Origin: Limivivens faecihominis
GTDB lineage: Bacteria > Bacillota > Clostridia > Lachnospirales > Lachnospiraceae
Length of the DNA: 24,434 nucleotides
Reading direction: 5' to 3'
Assembly (NCBI RefSeq): GCF_020686945.1
Contig: NZ_JAJEPR010000044.1
Coordinates: 1-24,434 of the forward strand
Below are positions 15,587-22,416 of the stretch, piece by piece. Both the position numbers and the translations under genes were made by a program. Under the pieces are notes generated by a model. The model was not told where the DNA came from. It did not search any database and saw nothing but the letters and a program-made list of their open reading frames with translations. Every line of letters starts with the position of its first letter. The stretch's first letter is position 1.

Positions 15587-16237
15587 ATGAGAAAAAATTT
15601 GACGGAAATCGTTTTTATTCTTGACCGCAGCGGTTCTATGAGTGGATTGGAAGAAGACACCATTGGCGGATTCAATTCTATGATCAGGAAGCAGAAAAAG
15701 ACGGAGGGCGAAGCTTTGATTTCCACAGTGCTGTTTGATAATATAAGTGAGGTGCTGCATGACCGGATCCTGGTGAAAAACATCCGGCCAATGACGGATC
15801 GGGATTATACAGTTCGCGGCGGTACGGCACTTCTGGATGCCATCGGAGGCGCCATTCACCATATCGGAAATGTTCATAAGTATGCCAGGGTGGAGGATGT
15901 TCCGGAACACACGTTGTTTGTGATCACAACAGACGGGATGGAGAATGCCAGCCGCTGTTACACCAGTGAGAAAGTGAAACATATGATTGAACGGCAAAAA
16001 GCAAAGTATGGCTGGGAGTTTTTATTCCTCGGTGCAAATATAGATGCGGTGGAGACGGCGGGGCGGTTCGGAATCAGCGCCGACCGGGCGGTGAACTACC
16101 AGTGTGACCGGGAAGGGACTGCATTAAATTACGAGGTGCTCAATGAAGCAATTTCGTCTGTACGGTGCAGTAAACCGCTGAATGCCGATTGGAAAAAACG
16201 GATTGATGAAGATTATAAGAAGAGGGGCGGCAGGTGA
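15587..16237 (+). CDS. small VWA domain protein (TerY-like)
   Basis: This 216-aa stand-alone von Willebrand A domain has no signal peptide or transmembrane segment. The metal-ion-dependent adhesion site is complete: DRSGSMS (13-19), T80 (RGGTALLDA) and D116 (ITTDGMEN). TerY-like VWA proteins of this size usually serve as cytosolic binding partners in stress or phosphorylation modules. AGGAGG lies at the normal distance before the ATG. It follows the macro-domain gene in the same direction, which suggests a functional pair, but a terminator-like hairpin lies between them. A terminator ends the gene. Confidence 0.9.
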   Translation: MRKNLTEIVFILDRSGSMSGLEEDTIGGFNSMIRKQKKTEGEALISTVLFDNISEVLHDRILVKNIRPMTDRDYTVRGGTALLDAIGGAIHHIGNVHKYARVEDVPEHTLFVITTDGMENASRCYTSEKVKHMIERQKAKYGWEFLFLGANIDAVETAGRFGISADRAVNYQCDREGTALNYEVLNEAISSVRCSKPLNADWKKRIDEDYKKRGGR

Positions 16238-16243
16238 GTGAAG

Positions 16244-16279
16244 AAAAAGGGGTGTCACACGAAGCGACATCCCCTTTTT
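16244..16279 (+). terminator. intrinsic terminator after VWA gene
   Basis: AAAAAGGGGTGTC pairs with GACATCCCCTTTTT with one bulged base. The loop is ACACGAAGC and a T run ends the hairpin. The A run on the left means it may also serve the convergent glycerol dehydrogenase gene. Confidence 0.85.
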
Positions 16280-16364
16280 CGACAATCATTTATCATTGTT
16301 TTCGGGTATGGAGTACTCCCGGTTAGCCGACAGGCTTTCCTCAACAAGTAAGGTTGTATTATTT

Positions 16365-17465
16365 TTACTCCTCACCAAGGAAATATTTGCCATAGCGGTC
16401 TGCTGCCAGAATGGCTGCGTAAACAGAAGCCGGTGTTACTTCGAAGGGCATGTTGTGCAGCGTATCATTTTCTGCGCAGGCAGCTTCAGCGACAGCCATC
16501 AGTTTCTCCTTGGTCGGATTCTCGATGCCCAGCTGTTTAAGAGTTACCGGCAGACCCAGTTCGATGCACCAGTCGATGATATCCTCCAGCTCCTCTGCCG
16601 GAACATTTTCCAGAACCAGCTGCGTAATGGTGCCGAAGGCAACCTTTTCACCATGGTACATGTGATGGCATTCTTCCAGAACCGTAAAGCCATTGTGGAT
16701 GGCGTGGGCGCCAGCCAGACCGCCGCTCTCAAAACCGATACCGCTGAGAAGAGTATTGGCCTCAATGATTTTTTCAACGGCTTCTGTGCAGGCACCTGCT
16801 TCCAGAGCCAGTTTTGCTTTTACACCCTCATCCATCAGAGTATCAAAGCAAAGCTTTGCCAGAGCCATGGCTGCACCGGTGACTTTTCCGCCGGCACAGG
16901 TCATAGCGCCGCTGTTTTTGCAGGCACGGGCTTCAAAATAGGTAGCCAGGGCATCACCCATACCGGATACGGTCAGACGAACCGGAGATTTTGCGATGAT
17001 CTCGGTGTCCATCAGAACCATGTTCGGGTTAGCCGGAAGGAAGAGATACTCTTCAAATACACCGGCATCGGTATAGACAACAGAAAGGGCGCTGCAAGGT
17101 GCGTCGGTAGAAGCGATGGTGGGACAGATCAGAACCGGAACCTTCTCATAATAAGCGACGGCCTTGGCGGTATCCAGAATCTTTCCGCCGCCGACACCGA
17201 TGATCATGTCACAGCCGTTCTTTTTCATAACTTCGATCAGACGGTTGATCTCAGTCTTGCTGCATTCTCCGTTAAAATAATCCAGAACCAGTTCGCATCC
17301 GGAATCCTGGAAGGAAGTTTCCAGAGTATTTCCCAGTCTCTTATGACCGGAAGCGGTTACCAGCACCAGAGCTTTCTTTCCGTAATTTTTTGCGTAACTT
17401 CCGAGCTTTCCAAGCTCACCTGCTCCCTGAACATATTTGCTGGGACTTGTCAAAATCTTTGCCAT
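16365..17465 (-). CDS. gldA: NAD-dependent glycerol dehydrogenase
   Basis: This 366-aa cytosolic enzyme of the iron/zinc alcohol dehydrogenase family oxidises glycerol to dihydroxyacetone with NAD, or works in reverse. It has an N-terminal NAD-binding domain with GVGGGKILDTAKA (about 90-102) and a C-terminal helical domain carrying the metal ligands D171 (GMGDAL), H254 (AGAHAIHNG) and H271 (MYHGEK), the positions expected for GldA. The start is ATG 17465, with AGGAGG just upstream; the frame stays open to 17537 but without a binding site. It is a single gene with its own strong promoter. No dihydroxyacetone kinase gene is nearby. Related 1-propanol or hydroxyethylphosphonate-type dehydrogenases are less likely given the match along the whole length. 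Confidence 0.95.
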   Translation of the reverse strand: MAKILTSPSKYVQGAGELGKLGSYAKNYGKKALVLVTASGHKRLGNTLETSFQDSGCELVLDYFNGECSKTEINRLIEVMKKNGCDMIIGVGGGKILDTAKAVAYYEKVPVLICPTIASTDAPCSALSVVYTDAGVFEEYLFLPANPNMVLMDTEIIAKSPVRLTVSGMGDALATYFEARACKNSGAMTCAGGKVTGAAMALAKLCFDTLMDEGVKAKLALEAGACTEAVEKIIEANTLLSGIGFESGGLAGAHAIHNGFTVLEECHHMYHGEKVAFGTITQLVLENVPAEELEDIIDWCIELGLPVTLKQLGIENPTKEKLMAVAEAACAENDTLHNMPFEVTPASVYAAILAADRYGKYFLGEE

Positions 17466-17591
17466 AATAAAATCCTCCTGACATTGTAATTGATGGAATT
17501 GTATGGGCCGCTTTGCGGCGAAACAACTCGCAGGCAACTACTGAAAATAAAAATTTCTGCTCCCAATAGTAAATGATTTGCAGATACAGAG

Positions 17592-17620
17592 AGTATAATT
17601 CCTTTTTACTGGATTGTCAA
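17592..17620 (-). promoter_or_regulatory. sigma-A promoter of gldA
   Basis: On the minus strand a consensus TTGACA (17615-17620) and TATACT (17592-17597) are separated by exactly 17 bp. The boxes lie about 130 nt before the start codon, leaving a 5' leader of roughly 120 nt with an imperfect GC-rich hairpin (GCCGC/GCGGC) near 17508-17519. Confidence 0.85.
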
Positions 17621-17642
17621 TAAATTATCAATATTAAAAGAA

Positions 17643-17660
17643 GTTTTTCGTGTGAAAAAC
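17643..17660. repeat. small inverted repeat upstream of gldA
   Basis: GTTTTTC and GAAAAAC surround GTGT, just upstream of the gldA promoter. It could bind a regulator or be a weak terminator. The rest of 17661-17804 shows nothing I can assign. Confidence 0.3.
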
Positions 17661-17804
17661 CACCAGATTTGGATGACACAGGAAAAAGAAAACACAAAAT
17701 GTAGTAAATAACTGACTGGAAGAGAGGGGAGGCATTTGTGAGCCGACTGCCTGTTCTTTTGTGTGCTCTGGAGGGAAACTTATTTCTTTTCAACTTTTCA
17801 ATAC

Positions 17805-17833
17805 GAAAAAAGCACCCGGAAAATCCGGATGCT
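17805..17833 (-). terminator. intrinsic terminator of the tRNA-Glu array
   Basis: On the minus strand AGCATCCGG pairs with CCGGGTGCT (one wobble pair) around a five-base loop, followed by TTTTTT. It lies 10 nt after the last tRNA. Confidence 0.88.
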
Positions 17834-17843
17834 CTTAAAGGAA

Positions 17844-17915
17844 CAGTTCGTAGGAGAATCGAACTCCTGTTTCCGCCGTGAGAGGGCGGCGTCTTAACCG
17901 CTTGACCAACGAACC
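17844..17915 (-). tRNA. tRNA-Glu(CUC), copy 4 in transcription order
   Basis: The 72-nt gene folds as a cloverleaf: acceptor GGTTCGT/ACGAACT, anticodon stem CCGCC/GGCGG with loop CTCTCAC (anticodon CTC at 17880-17882), and T arm AGGAG/CTCCT with TTCGATT. The first acceptor pair is G-U and CCA is not encoded. Confidence 0.96.
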
Positions 17916-17945
17916 ATAGTAACAAAACAATATTCAAATAAAGAA

Positions 17946-18017
17946 CAGTTCGTAGGAGAATCGAACTCCTGTTTCCGCCGTGAGAGGGCGGCGTCTTAAC
18001 CGCTTGACCAACGAACC
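17946..18017 (-). tRNA. tRNA-Glu(CUC), copy 3
   Basis: Identical in sequence to the gene at 17844-17915, with a 30-nt AT-rich spacer between them. The repeat unit is 102 bp. Confidence 0.96.
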
Positions 18018-18047
18018 ATAATAACAAAACAATATTCAGATAAAGAA

Positions 18048-18119
18048 CAGTTCGTAGGAGAATCGAACTCCTGTTTCCGCCGTGAGAGGGCGGCGTCTTA
18101 ACCGCTTGACCAACGAACC
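18048..18119 (-). tRNA. tRNA-Glu(CUC), copy 2
   Basis: Identical tRNA-Glu gene, again separated by a 30-nt spacer that differs only slightly from the others. Confidence 0.96.
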
Positions 18120-18149
18120 ATAAATAACAAATAATATTCAGATGAAGAA

Positions 18150-18221
18150 CAGTTCGTAGGAGAATCGAACTCCTGTTTCCGCCGTGAGAGGGCGGCGTCT
18201 TAACCGCTTGACCAACGAACC
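18150..18221 (-). tRNA. tRNA-Glu(CUC), copy 1 (promoter-proximal)
   Basis: First of four identical tRNA-Glu genes, 10 nt downstream of the -10 box of the array promoter. Anticodon CTC as in the other copies. Confidence 0.96.
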
Positions 18222-18231
18222 TTACTGCGAT

Positions 18232-18260
18232 ATCTTAACCTATGAATCGGGAAATGTCAA
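18232..18260 (-). promoter_or_regulatory. sigma-A promoter of the tRNA-Glu array
   Basis: On the minus strand TTGACA (18255-18260) and TAAGAT (18232-18237) are separated by 17 bp, directly upstream of the first tRNA-Glu. An A/T-rich run upstream (18261-18300) could act as an UP element. Confidence 0.88.
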
Positions 18261-18461
18261 GCACTTTTTTGAAAATTTTTGGAATTTTTTTGAAAGTCGC
18301 ATTTTTATGAAAATTCCGTAACAGTTAAGAACCAATGTCACTTAGTTAAGCTTAGCACGAATAGTAAAAATTGTGTATATATTTAAGAAAAGGATGTGAT
18401 AATCAAAGGAAAACAAAAATATACCATGCTCAAAAAATTTATATTAACTGTCAGGCACGAC
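18261..18461. other. intergenic stretch between tRNA array and IS
   Basis: There is no sizeable gene. A plus-strand promoter-like pair, TTAGCA and TATATA spaced by 18 bp (about 18352-18382), is followed by AAAAGGA and a short GTG frame that runs across the IS left end and stops there (about 18396-18476). This could be the 5' remnant of a gene cut by the insertion, but evidence is weak. Confidence 0.3.
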
Positions 18462-18466
18462 TTTAA

Positions 18467-18512
18467 GGGGATGTGAAAAAACTCGATTGAGTTTTTTCGC
18501 ATCTCCCTTTTT
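18467..18512. terminator. terminator-like hairpin at IS left end
   Basis: GGGGATGTGAAAAAACTC and GAGTTTTTTCGCATCTCCC form a long stem with one bulge around GATT, followed by TTTTT on the plus strand. The inner AAAAAACTC/GAGTTTTTT part also reads as a terminator for the minus-strand transposase transcript. Confidence 0.75.
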
Positions 18513-18593
18513 GTACCTGTTGTGTATAAATGACTGAAATCATGCGCAAAGAAAGCGCACTTCCCCTACCCCATAGAAATTCTTTTTTTGAAT

Positions 18594-20168
18594 CTATGCG
18601 GCAGTTCTGTTTCTCATCTTTTTTTTCTGATATTTATATAGATTGTGGCCTATCGCCACGAGTAAAACTTCCAGTTTGACTGAATGAATACCTCTTCGGA
18701 CAATTCTCTTGTACCAACGGTCGTTTTTCATAATTCCGAAAGTGCCTTCTGCTTGTATCGAACGGTTCATTCGTAATAACGCACCGTGGATACTTTCTAG
18801 GTTTTCGATTACTTCCTGATGCATGGAAGTTAATTCCTGATTGATCCGAACGGTTCGATTCTTATCTGTCTTCTTACATTTCTCTGCATATGGACATCCA
18901 CTACAGTCTTCGCATTCATACAATTCTTCCTTACGTCCGTATTGATTTCCCCTCACATTTTTTCTGTATAAAAAATGGAATGCTTTATCGTTAGGACATC
19001 TCATGACACCTTGCTCATCAATTCTGAAGTTAACTGCACGAAATGGATCTTCATGATATTTCTGATCCTTAGTTTCCTTTTTAAACATTGGAAATTTCAT
19101 ATACTTTTCAATTCCGTTCTGTTCACAGAAAATATAATTGTTGTATGAGCCATATCCAGCATCTGCCACAGGATATTTGGGATAGAATCCATAAGTTTGT
19201 TTGAAGTGCTCCATCAAAGGAACGAAACAATCCATATCCGAACGATAATGGTTCACGTCAACAACTGCAATATATTCATCTGCTACACCAATCTGTACAT
19301 TATATGCTGGCAGAAGCTGATCATTGCCCATGTAATCCGTTTTGATACGCATAAAGGTAGCTGAGTTATCTGTTTTAGAGTAACTGTTTCGATTAGGACC
19401 ACAGATTTCAATTTTTTGTATGTATTCTTGAAGTTTCTGACAGAAAGTAGTCAAGTGTTCATAATGACGCTGTTCTTTGGATTTTCGCTTTCCACTTCCG
19501 TAAACAAATGTACTTGTATCCAGTTCCCATAAAAGTACTAGCTGCTCAACGATTTCATTCAGATAATCCGGTACATACTCCGGATTTGTTGTGATCTGCA
19601 CCCCGCTCCATGCGATTTCTGCATTAATCTCCTCAATCTCCGCAGTGATTTTTTCGTAAAGCTTGTAACGGAACTTTTCGGTAGCCTTCTTCCATACCCA
19701 GGTATACTTGTTTGCGTTTGCTTCAAACTTGGAGCCGTCGATGTAGAGATGTTGCAAATCTACATGCTCATCGTTAAAGATAGCATGATTGATGTCGTTA
19801 AAAATGTTTTCAATCTTATCTTGAAGTATTTCATTGATGAAATATCCAAAGGTTCTGTATGACGGAGTATGATGATCCATGAGATACATGAACCTGATAT
19901 TAACTTTGCAGTTGTCTTCCAGTTCTCTCAGAGAGCAGTAGCCGCTAGTCATAAATCCGAAAAGTACTGTTTTTAACATGTTGACTGGATTATATCTGAG
20001 TCGTCCGGTTGTGTACTCCGGAATATCCGTCAGATACTTGTTTAAATCGATTCCTCCCATCAATCTGTCAAATGTTAAAACAGGATCCAGCAGATCCAAA
20101 CAATCTGAAAGAAACAGTGGTAAATATCCTTGTTTTGAATTACAATAATTATTGTGTAAAGTTTTCAT
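18594..20168 (-). CDS. IS1182 family transposase
   Basis: This 524-aa DDE transposase catalyses movement of the surrounding insertion sequence. It has an N-terminal DUF772-type region (about 40-115) with RYNPVNMLKTVLFGF, then a DDE core with D144 (LYIDGSKFEA), D336 (VADAGYGSYN) and E474 (QAEGTFGIMK). A four-cysteine cluster CEDCSGCPYAEKC (419-431) precedes the glutamate, typical of this family. The catalytic residues and length are intact, so it is probably active. The Shine-Dalgarno is poor and a hairpin lies just upstream, which would keep expression low. Confidence 0.96.
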   Translation of the reverse strand: MKTLHNNYCNSKQGYLPLFLSDCLDLLDPVLTFDRLMGGIDLNKYLTDIPEYTTGRLRYNPVNMLKTVLFGFMTSGYCSLRELEDNCKVNIRFMYLMDHHTPSYRTFGYFINEILQDKIENIFNDINHAIFNDEHVDLQHLYIDGSKFEANANKYTWVWKKATEKFRYKLYEKITAEIEEINAEIAWSGVQITTNPEYVPDYLNEIVEQLVLLWELDTSTFVYGSGKRKSKEQRHYEHLTTFCQKLQEYIQKIEICGPNRNSYSKTDNSATFMRIKTDYMGNDQLLPAYNVQIGVADEYIAVVDVNHYRSDMDCFVPLMEHFKQTYGFYPKYPVADAGYGSYNNYIFCEQNGIEKYMKFPMFKKETKDQKYHEDPFRAVNFRIDEQGVMRCPNDKAFHFLYRKNVRGNQYGRKEELYECEDCSGCPYAEKCKKTDKNRTVRINQELTSMHQEVIENLESIHGALLRMNRSIQAEGTFGIMKNDRWYKRIVRRGIHSVKLEVLLVAIGHNLYKYQKKKMRNRTAA

Positions 20169-20189
20169 CGCAAGTTAATTTTACCACAA

Positions 20190-20230
20190 AAATAGGACCT
20201 TTCGCATGAACGAATGGTCCTATTTCTTTT
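20190..20230. terminator. hairpin upstream of transposase, guarding against read-through
   Basis: AAATAGGACC (20190-20199) pairs with GGTCCTATTT (20216-20225), with an inner TTCG/CGAA pair. T-rich sequence follows on both strands. Placed between the IS right end and the transposase start, it would block transcription entering from outside, a common way IS elements limit transposition. Confidence 0.7.
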
Positions 20231-20285
20231 AGGGACTTATTTCACAGCCCCTTAAAATTAGTGTACACTAGGATATTTATGTAAA

Positions 20286-21272
20286 TTATTTCTGATCCAG
20301 TACGGACTGAATCTGCTTCATCAGCTGATCGTAATTTGACTGATCGTCAATGCCACCCATGAAAGGTTCCCCAACGATATTTCCGTCTTTATCTACAAGA
20401 ACGGTTGTAGGAAATGCCATGATGTTTCCATTTCCAGCATAGTCTCCAACTGTTGAATTAGAATCGAAAGTCAGGTTCTTGTAGGAAGCGCCCTGAGCTT
20501 TCAGGATTTCTTTTGCCTCTTTGATTCCGGCTTCATTGTTGTCTAAAGTATCCATGTTGATACCAACAACTTCGCCACCCATTTCTTTGAGTTTCTCATT
20601 TAATTCATTCAGCTTAGAGAGCTCTTCGACACATGGCTTGCATCCACTGAACCAGAAATTTACAACTGTAACTTTATTTTTAGCGAAAAGACTGTCATCT
20701 ACATCGTTTCCATCCAGATCTTTTCCTTTGAAACCTTTGAATACAGCTGTGGATTCGTTTAATTTGGAGGAAGAGCTGTCAGAGGAATCGGATGCAGCAA
20801 TCTCTTTCTCAAGCTTGGCAATTTCTTCTTCAATTCCGCGGATTGTCTCGATGTCTTTGCACAGAGTTTCATATTCTTCTTTAGAGAAAGAGTCTTTGTT
20901 AGATTCCACTGTGCTTGCGAGGGTATCAGCATAGTTTCCGCTCTTGTCATCACCGGCAGCGTTCTTGTTCATAAGACCAAAGGCTTTGTCCCATGCATCT
21001 TTGTGATCAGCAAAAAGCTGGTTTTCCTGCTGGTAAAGGTCATTCCGTTTTTCGTTCAGCTCGTCTGCGCTGCCCGTTTCTGTTGTGGAAGAAGATTCCT
21101 GTTTTGTGTTTGTATTGTCTGTTGTGGAAGAAGATTCCTGTTTTGTGTTTGTATTGTCTGTTGAGGAGGAATTTCCGCAGCCTGTAAACGCAAAAAGTAC
21201 AGAAATGGCAAGGGATGCAGCAATTACCTTTTTTAATTTCATTGAGTTTGTTCTAAGTGTTTTGTTTTTCAT
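20286..21272 (-). CDS. TlpA-like thioredoxin-fold lipoprotein
   Basis: This 328-aa extracytoplasmic thiol-disulfide protein is anchored as a lipoprotein. It has a signal peptide with lipobox FTGC (lipid cysteine C32). A Ser/Thr/Asn-rich linker contains two exact copies of a 13-residue repeat (DNTNTKQESSSTT, about 39-64). A helical, charged region follows (about 68-160), then a redoxin domain (about 175-328) with active-site WFSGCKPC (C211, C214) and a cis-proline at AFPTT (P288). AAAGGAG precedes the ATG by about 10 nt. It is the last gene of an operon with a polyferredoxin and a CXXC peptide. Electrons probably reach it from that membrane protein to keep the cysteines reduced, a role inferred from context. 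Confidence 0.93.
   Translation of the reverse strand: MKNKTLRTNSMKLKKVIAASLAISVLFAFTGCGNSSSTDNTNTKQESSSTTDNTNTKQESSSTTETGSADELNEKRNDLYQQENQLFADHKDAWDKAFGLMNKNAAGDDKSGNYADTLASTVESNKDSFSKEEYETLCKDIETIRGIEEEIAKLEKEIAASDSSDSSSSKLNESTAVFKGFKGKDLDGNDVDDSLFAKNKVTVVNFWFSGCKPCVEELSKLNELNEKLKEMGGEVVGINMDTLDNNEAGIKEAKEILKAQGASYKNLTFDSNSTVGDYAGNGNIMAFPTTVLVDKDGNIVGEPFMGGIDDQSNYDQLMKQIQSVLDQK
21082..21159 (-). repeat. two exact tandem 39-bp repeats inside the lipoprotein gene
   Basis: 21082-21120 and 21121-21159 are identical, beginning GTTGTGGAAGAAGATTCCTG on the plus strand. Each unit adds 13 residues to the linker, so slippage would change the linker length without a frameshift. Both neighbouring edges resemble decayed further units. 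Confidence 0.95.
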
Positions 21273-21302
21273 GATTTTAAATCTCCTTTAAATTACGTTT
21301 TA

Positions 21303-22181
21303 TTAGTTTTTATTTTCAGCCTGTTTCTTAGTTGAAAATCCGTAATGATAGCAGATTGCATCAGTCGGGCAGGCTTTCATACATTCTCCGCATCGGATAC
21401 ACTCCGGATGGTTTGGTGTGTCTACTACATTGACATCCATCTTACAGACACGACTACATTTCTGGCAGCCAACACATTTCTCATGATCAACCTGAATCTT
21501 AAGAAAAGATACCTTGTTAAACAGTGAGTAAATAGCACCCAGCGGGCAGATCCATTTACAAAATGGACGGTAAAACAAGATGCTCAGGATGATGAAAAGC
21601 GCAAGGACTGTGAACTTAAATGTAAATAAATGTCCGAGTGCGGCACGGATTCCTGAGTTGGCAAGTGCCAGCGGAATTGCGCCTTCAAGTACGCCCTGTG
21701 GGCAAATGTATTTGCAGAAGAAAGGATCTCCCATACCAAGTGAATTGGTTGCAAATGCCGGAAGTAGTATAACAAAGACGACCAGAATCACATATTTCAG
21801 ATACCGCAGAGGCTTCAGTTTTGCGGTGGAAAGTTTCTTGCCCGGAATCTTATGCAGCAGATCCTGGAACCATCCAAACGGACAGAGGAATCCACAGATA
21901 AACCGTCCTAACAGAACACCTAACAGGATGAAAAATCCGGTGATGTAGTAGGTAAATTTGAATTTTGAAGAACCGACCACGGCCTGAAATGCTCCGATCG
22001 GACATGCTCCGGTAGCGGCAGGACAAGAGTAACAGTTTAGTCCCGGGACGCACATCGTTTTTACATTTCCCTGATAAATTTTCCCTTTAAACAGATTCGG
22101 GATGTGAATGTTGGTCAGCAGTGTAGCAGCTGCCTGAATCCATCCGCGGAAACGGGCCAGAAAGTTTTTGTTTGATTTCAT
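21303..22181 (-). CDS. membrane 4Fe-4S polyferredoxin (NapH/NosR/RnfB-like)
   Basis: This is a 292-aa integral membrane iron-sulfur protein from ATG 22181; a GTG at 22202 is in frame but lies inside the upstream gene without a spaced binding site. It has about four to five transmembrane segments. The NapH-type CxxxCP motifs are CGFLCPFG, CKYICPQG and CKWICPLG, and an extra cysteine-rich loop (CVPGLNCYSCPAATGAC) lies near the N-terminus. The C-terminal domain has two ferredoxin 4Fe-4S sites, CVGCQKCSRVC and CIRCGECMKACP. The family passes electrons across or along the membrane. Next to a TlpA lipoprotein it probably supplies reductant to extracytoplasmic thiols in place of CcdA/DsbD. That role is inferred. 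Confidence 0.92.
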   Translation of the reverse strand: MKSNKNFLARFRGWIQAAATLLTNIHIPNLFKGKIYQGNVKTMCVPGLNCYSCPAATGACPIGAFQAVVGSSKFKFTYYITGFFILLGVLLGRFICGFLCPFGWFQDLLHKIPGKKLSTAKLKPLRYLKYVILVVFVILLPAFATNSLGMGDPFFCKYICPQGVLEGAIPLALANSGIRAALGHLFTFKFTVLALFIILSILFYRPFCKWICPLGAIYSLFNKVSFLKIQVDHEKCVGCQKCSRVCKMDVNVVDTPNHPECIRCGECMKACPTDAICYHYGFSTKKQAENKN

Positions 22182-22185
22182 TTTC

Positions 22186-22326
22186 TTATCCAATTCCGAC
22201 ACACTCCATACATAATTTTATTGCCTTACTAAGTACAACCGCTGCTTCTCCGCGGAAAATCCCGACAAGGAAAAACACCAAACCGGCTGCAAGTAAAAGA
22301 ATTTGTGTTGCTTTTTCAGATTTCAT
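22186..22326 (-). CDS. CD1871A-family CXXC membrane peptide
   Basis: This 46-aa protein was found by reading the minus strand from ATG 22326, which has AAAGGAG 7 nt upstream; it stops with TAA at 22186. It has one hydrophobic helix (QILLLAAGLVFFLVGIF, about residues 8-24), an RGEA turn, and a C-terminal CMECVGIG with a CXXC motif. This matches what I recall of the CD1871A family (about 45 aa, RGE, CLECIGIG). It is the first gene of the operon with the polyferredoxin and TlpA lipoprotein. It probably acts as a small membrane thiol or Fe-S partner in that chain; the exact role is unknown. Confidence 0.85.
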   Translation of the reverse strand: MKSEKATQILLLAAGLVFFLVGIFRGEAAVVLSKAIKLCMECVGIG

Positions 22327-22336
22327 TAAAATACTC

Positions 22337-22377
22337 CTTTCAATGTTTAAAGTCCGTTTATTGACCTTTCGATGTTT
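22337..22377. repeat. two 12-bp direct repeats in divergent control region
   Basis: CTTTCAATGTTT (22337-22348) and CTTTCGATGTTT (22366-22377) are 29 bp apart, between the redox operon and the response regulator gene. The second copy overlaps the response regulator promoter. This suits binding by an OmpR-type regulator, though the spacing is wider than usual. Confidence 0.5.
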
Positions 22378-22389
22378 GCATTATACAAT
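22361..22389 (+). promoter_or_regulatory. sigma-A promoter of the two-component operon
   Basis: TTGACC (22361-22366) and TACAAT (22384-22389) are separated by 17 bp. Transcription would start near 22396, so translation must begin downstream, at ATG 22417. On the opposite strand the overlapping TATAAT (22380-22385) could be the -10 of the redox operon, though I see no good -35 for it. Confidence 0.7.
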
Positions 22390-22416
22390 AGAGGGTGTAA
22401 AATTCCTGTTAAGAAA

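Larger units (their letters stand above)
18462..20256 (-). mobile_element. IS1182-family insertion sequence, apparently complete
   Basis: The element is about 1.8 kb with 17-bp terminal inverted repeats differing at one base: TTTAAGGGGATGTGAAA (18462-18478) and, on the other strand, TTTAAGGGGCTGTGAAA (20256-20240). It carries one full-length transposase gene and terminator-like hairpins inside each end. I see no obvious target duplication. The right flank starts with a 12-bp palindrome (TAGTGTACACTA, 20259-20270), and insertion at palindromes fits what I recall of this family. Confidence 0.85.

Noticed and set aside
16296..17489. 397-aa open frame on the plus strand across glycerol dehydrogenase
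   Set aside because: It is the antisense of gldA, which has all catalytic residues, a promoter and a Shine-Dalgarno on the other strand.
17617..18027. 136-aa frame on the minus strand with internal protein repeats
   Set aside because: It reads through the tRNA-Glu array; the protein repeats come from the repeated tRNA genes.
17844..18221. Regular repeats with spacers, CRISPR-like at first sight
   Set aside because: The 72-bp repeats fold as tRNA-Glu and the 30-bp spacers are nearly identical to each other, so this is a tRNA array.
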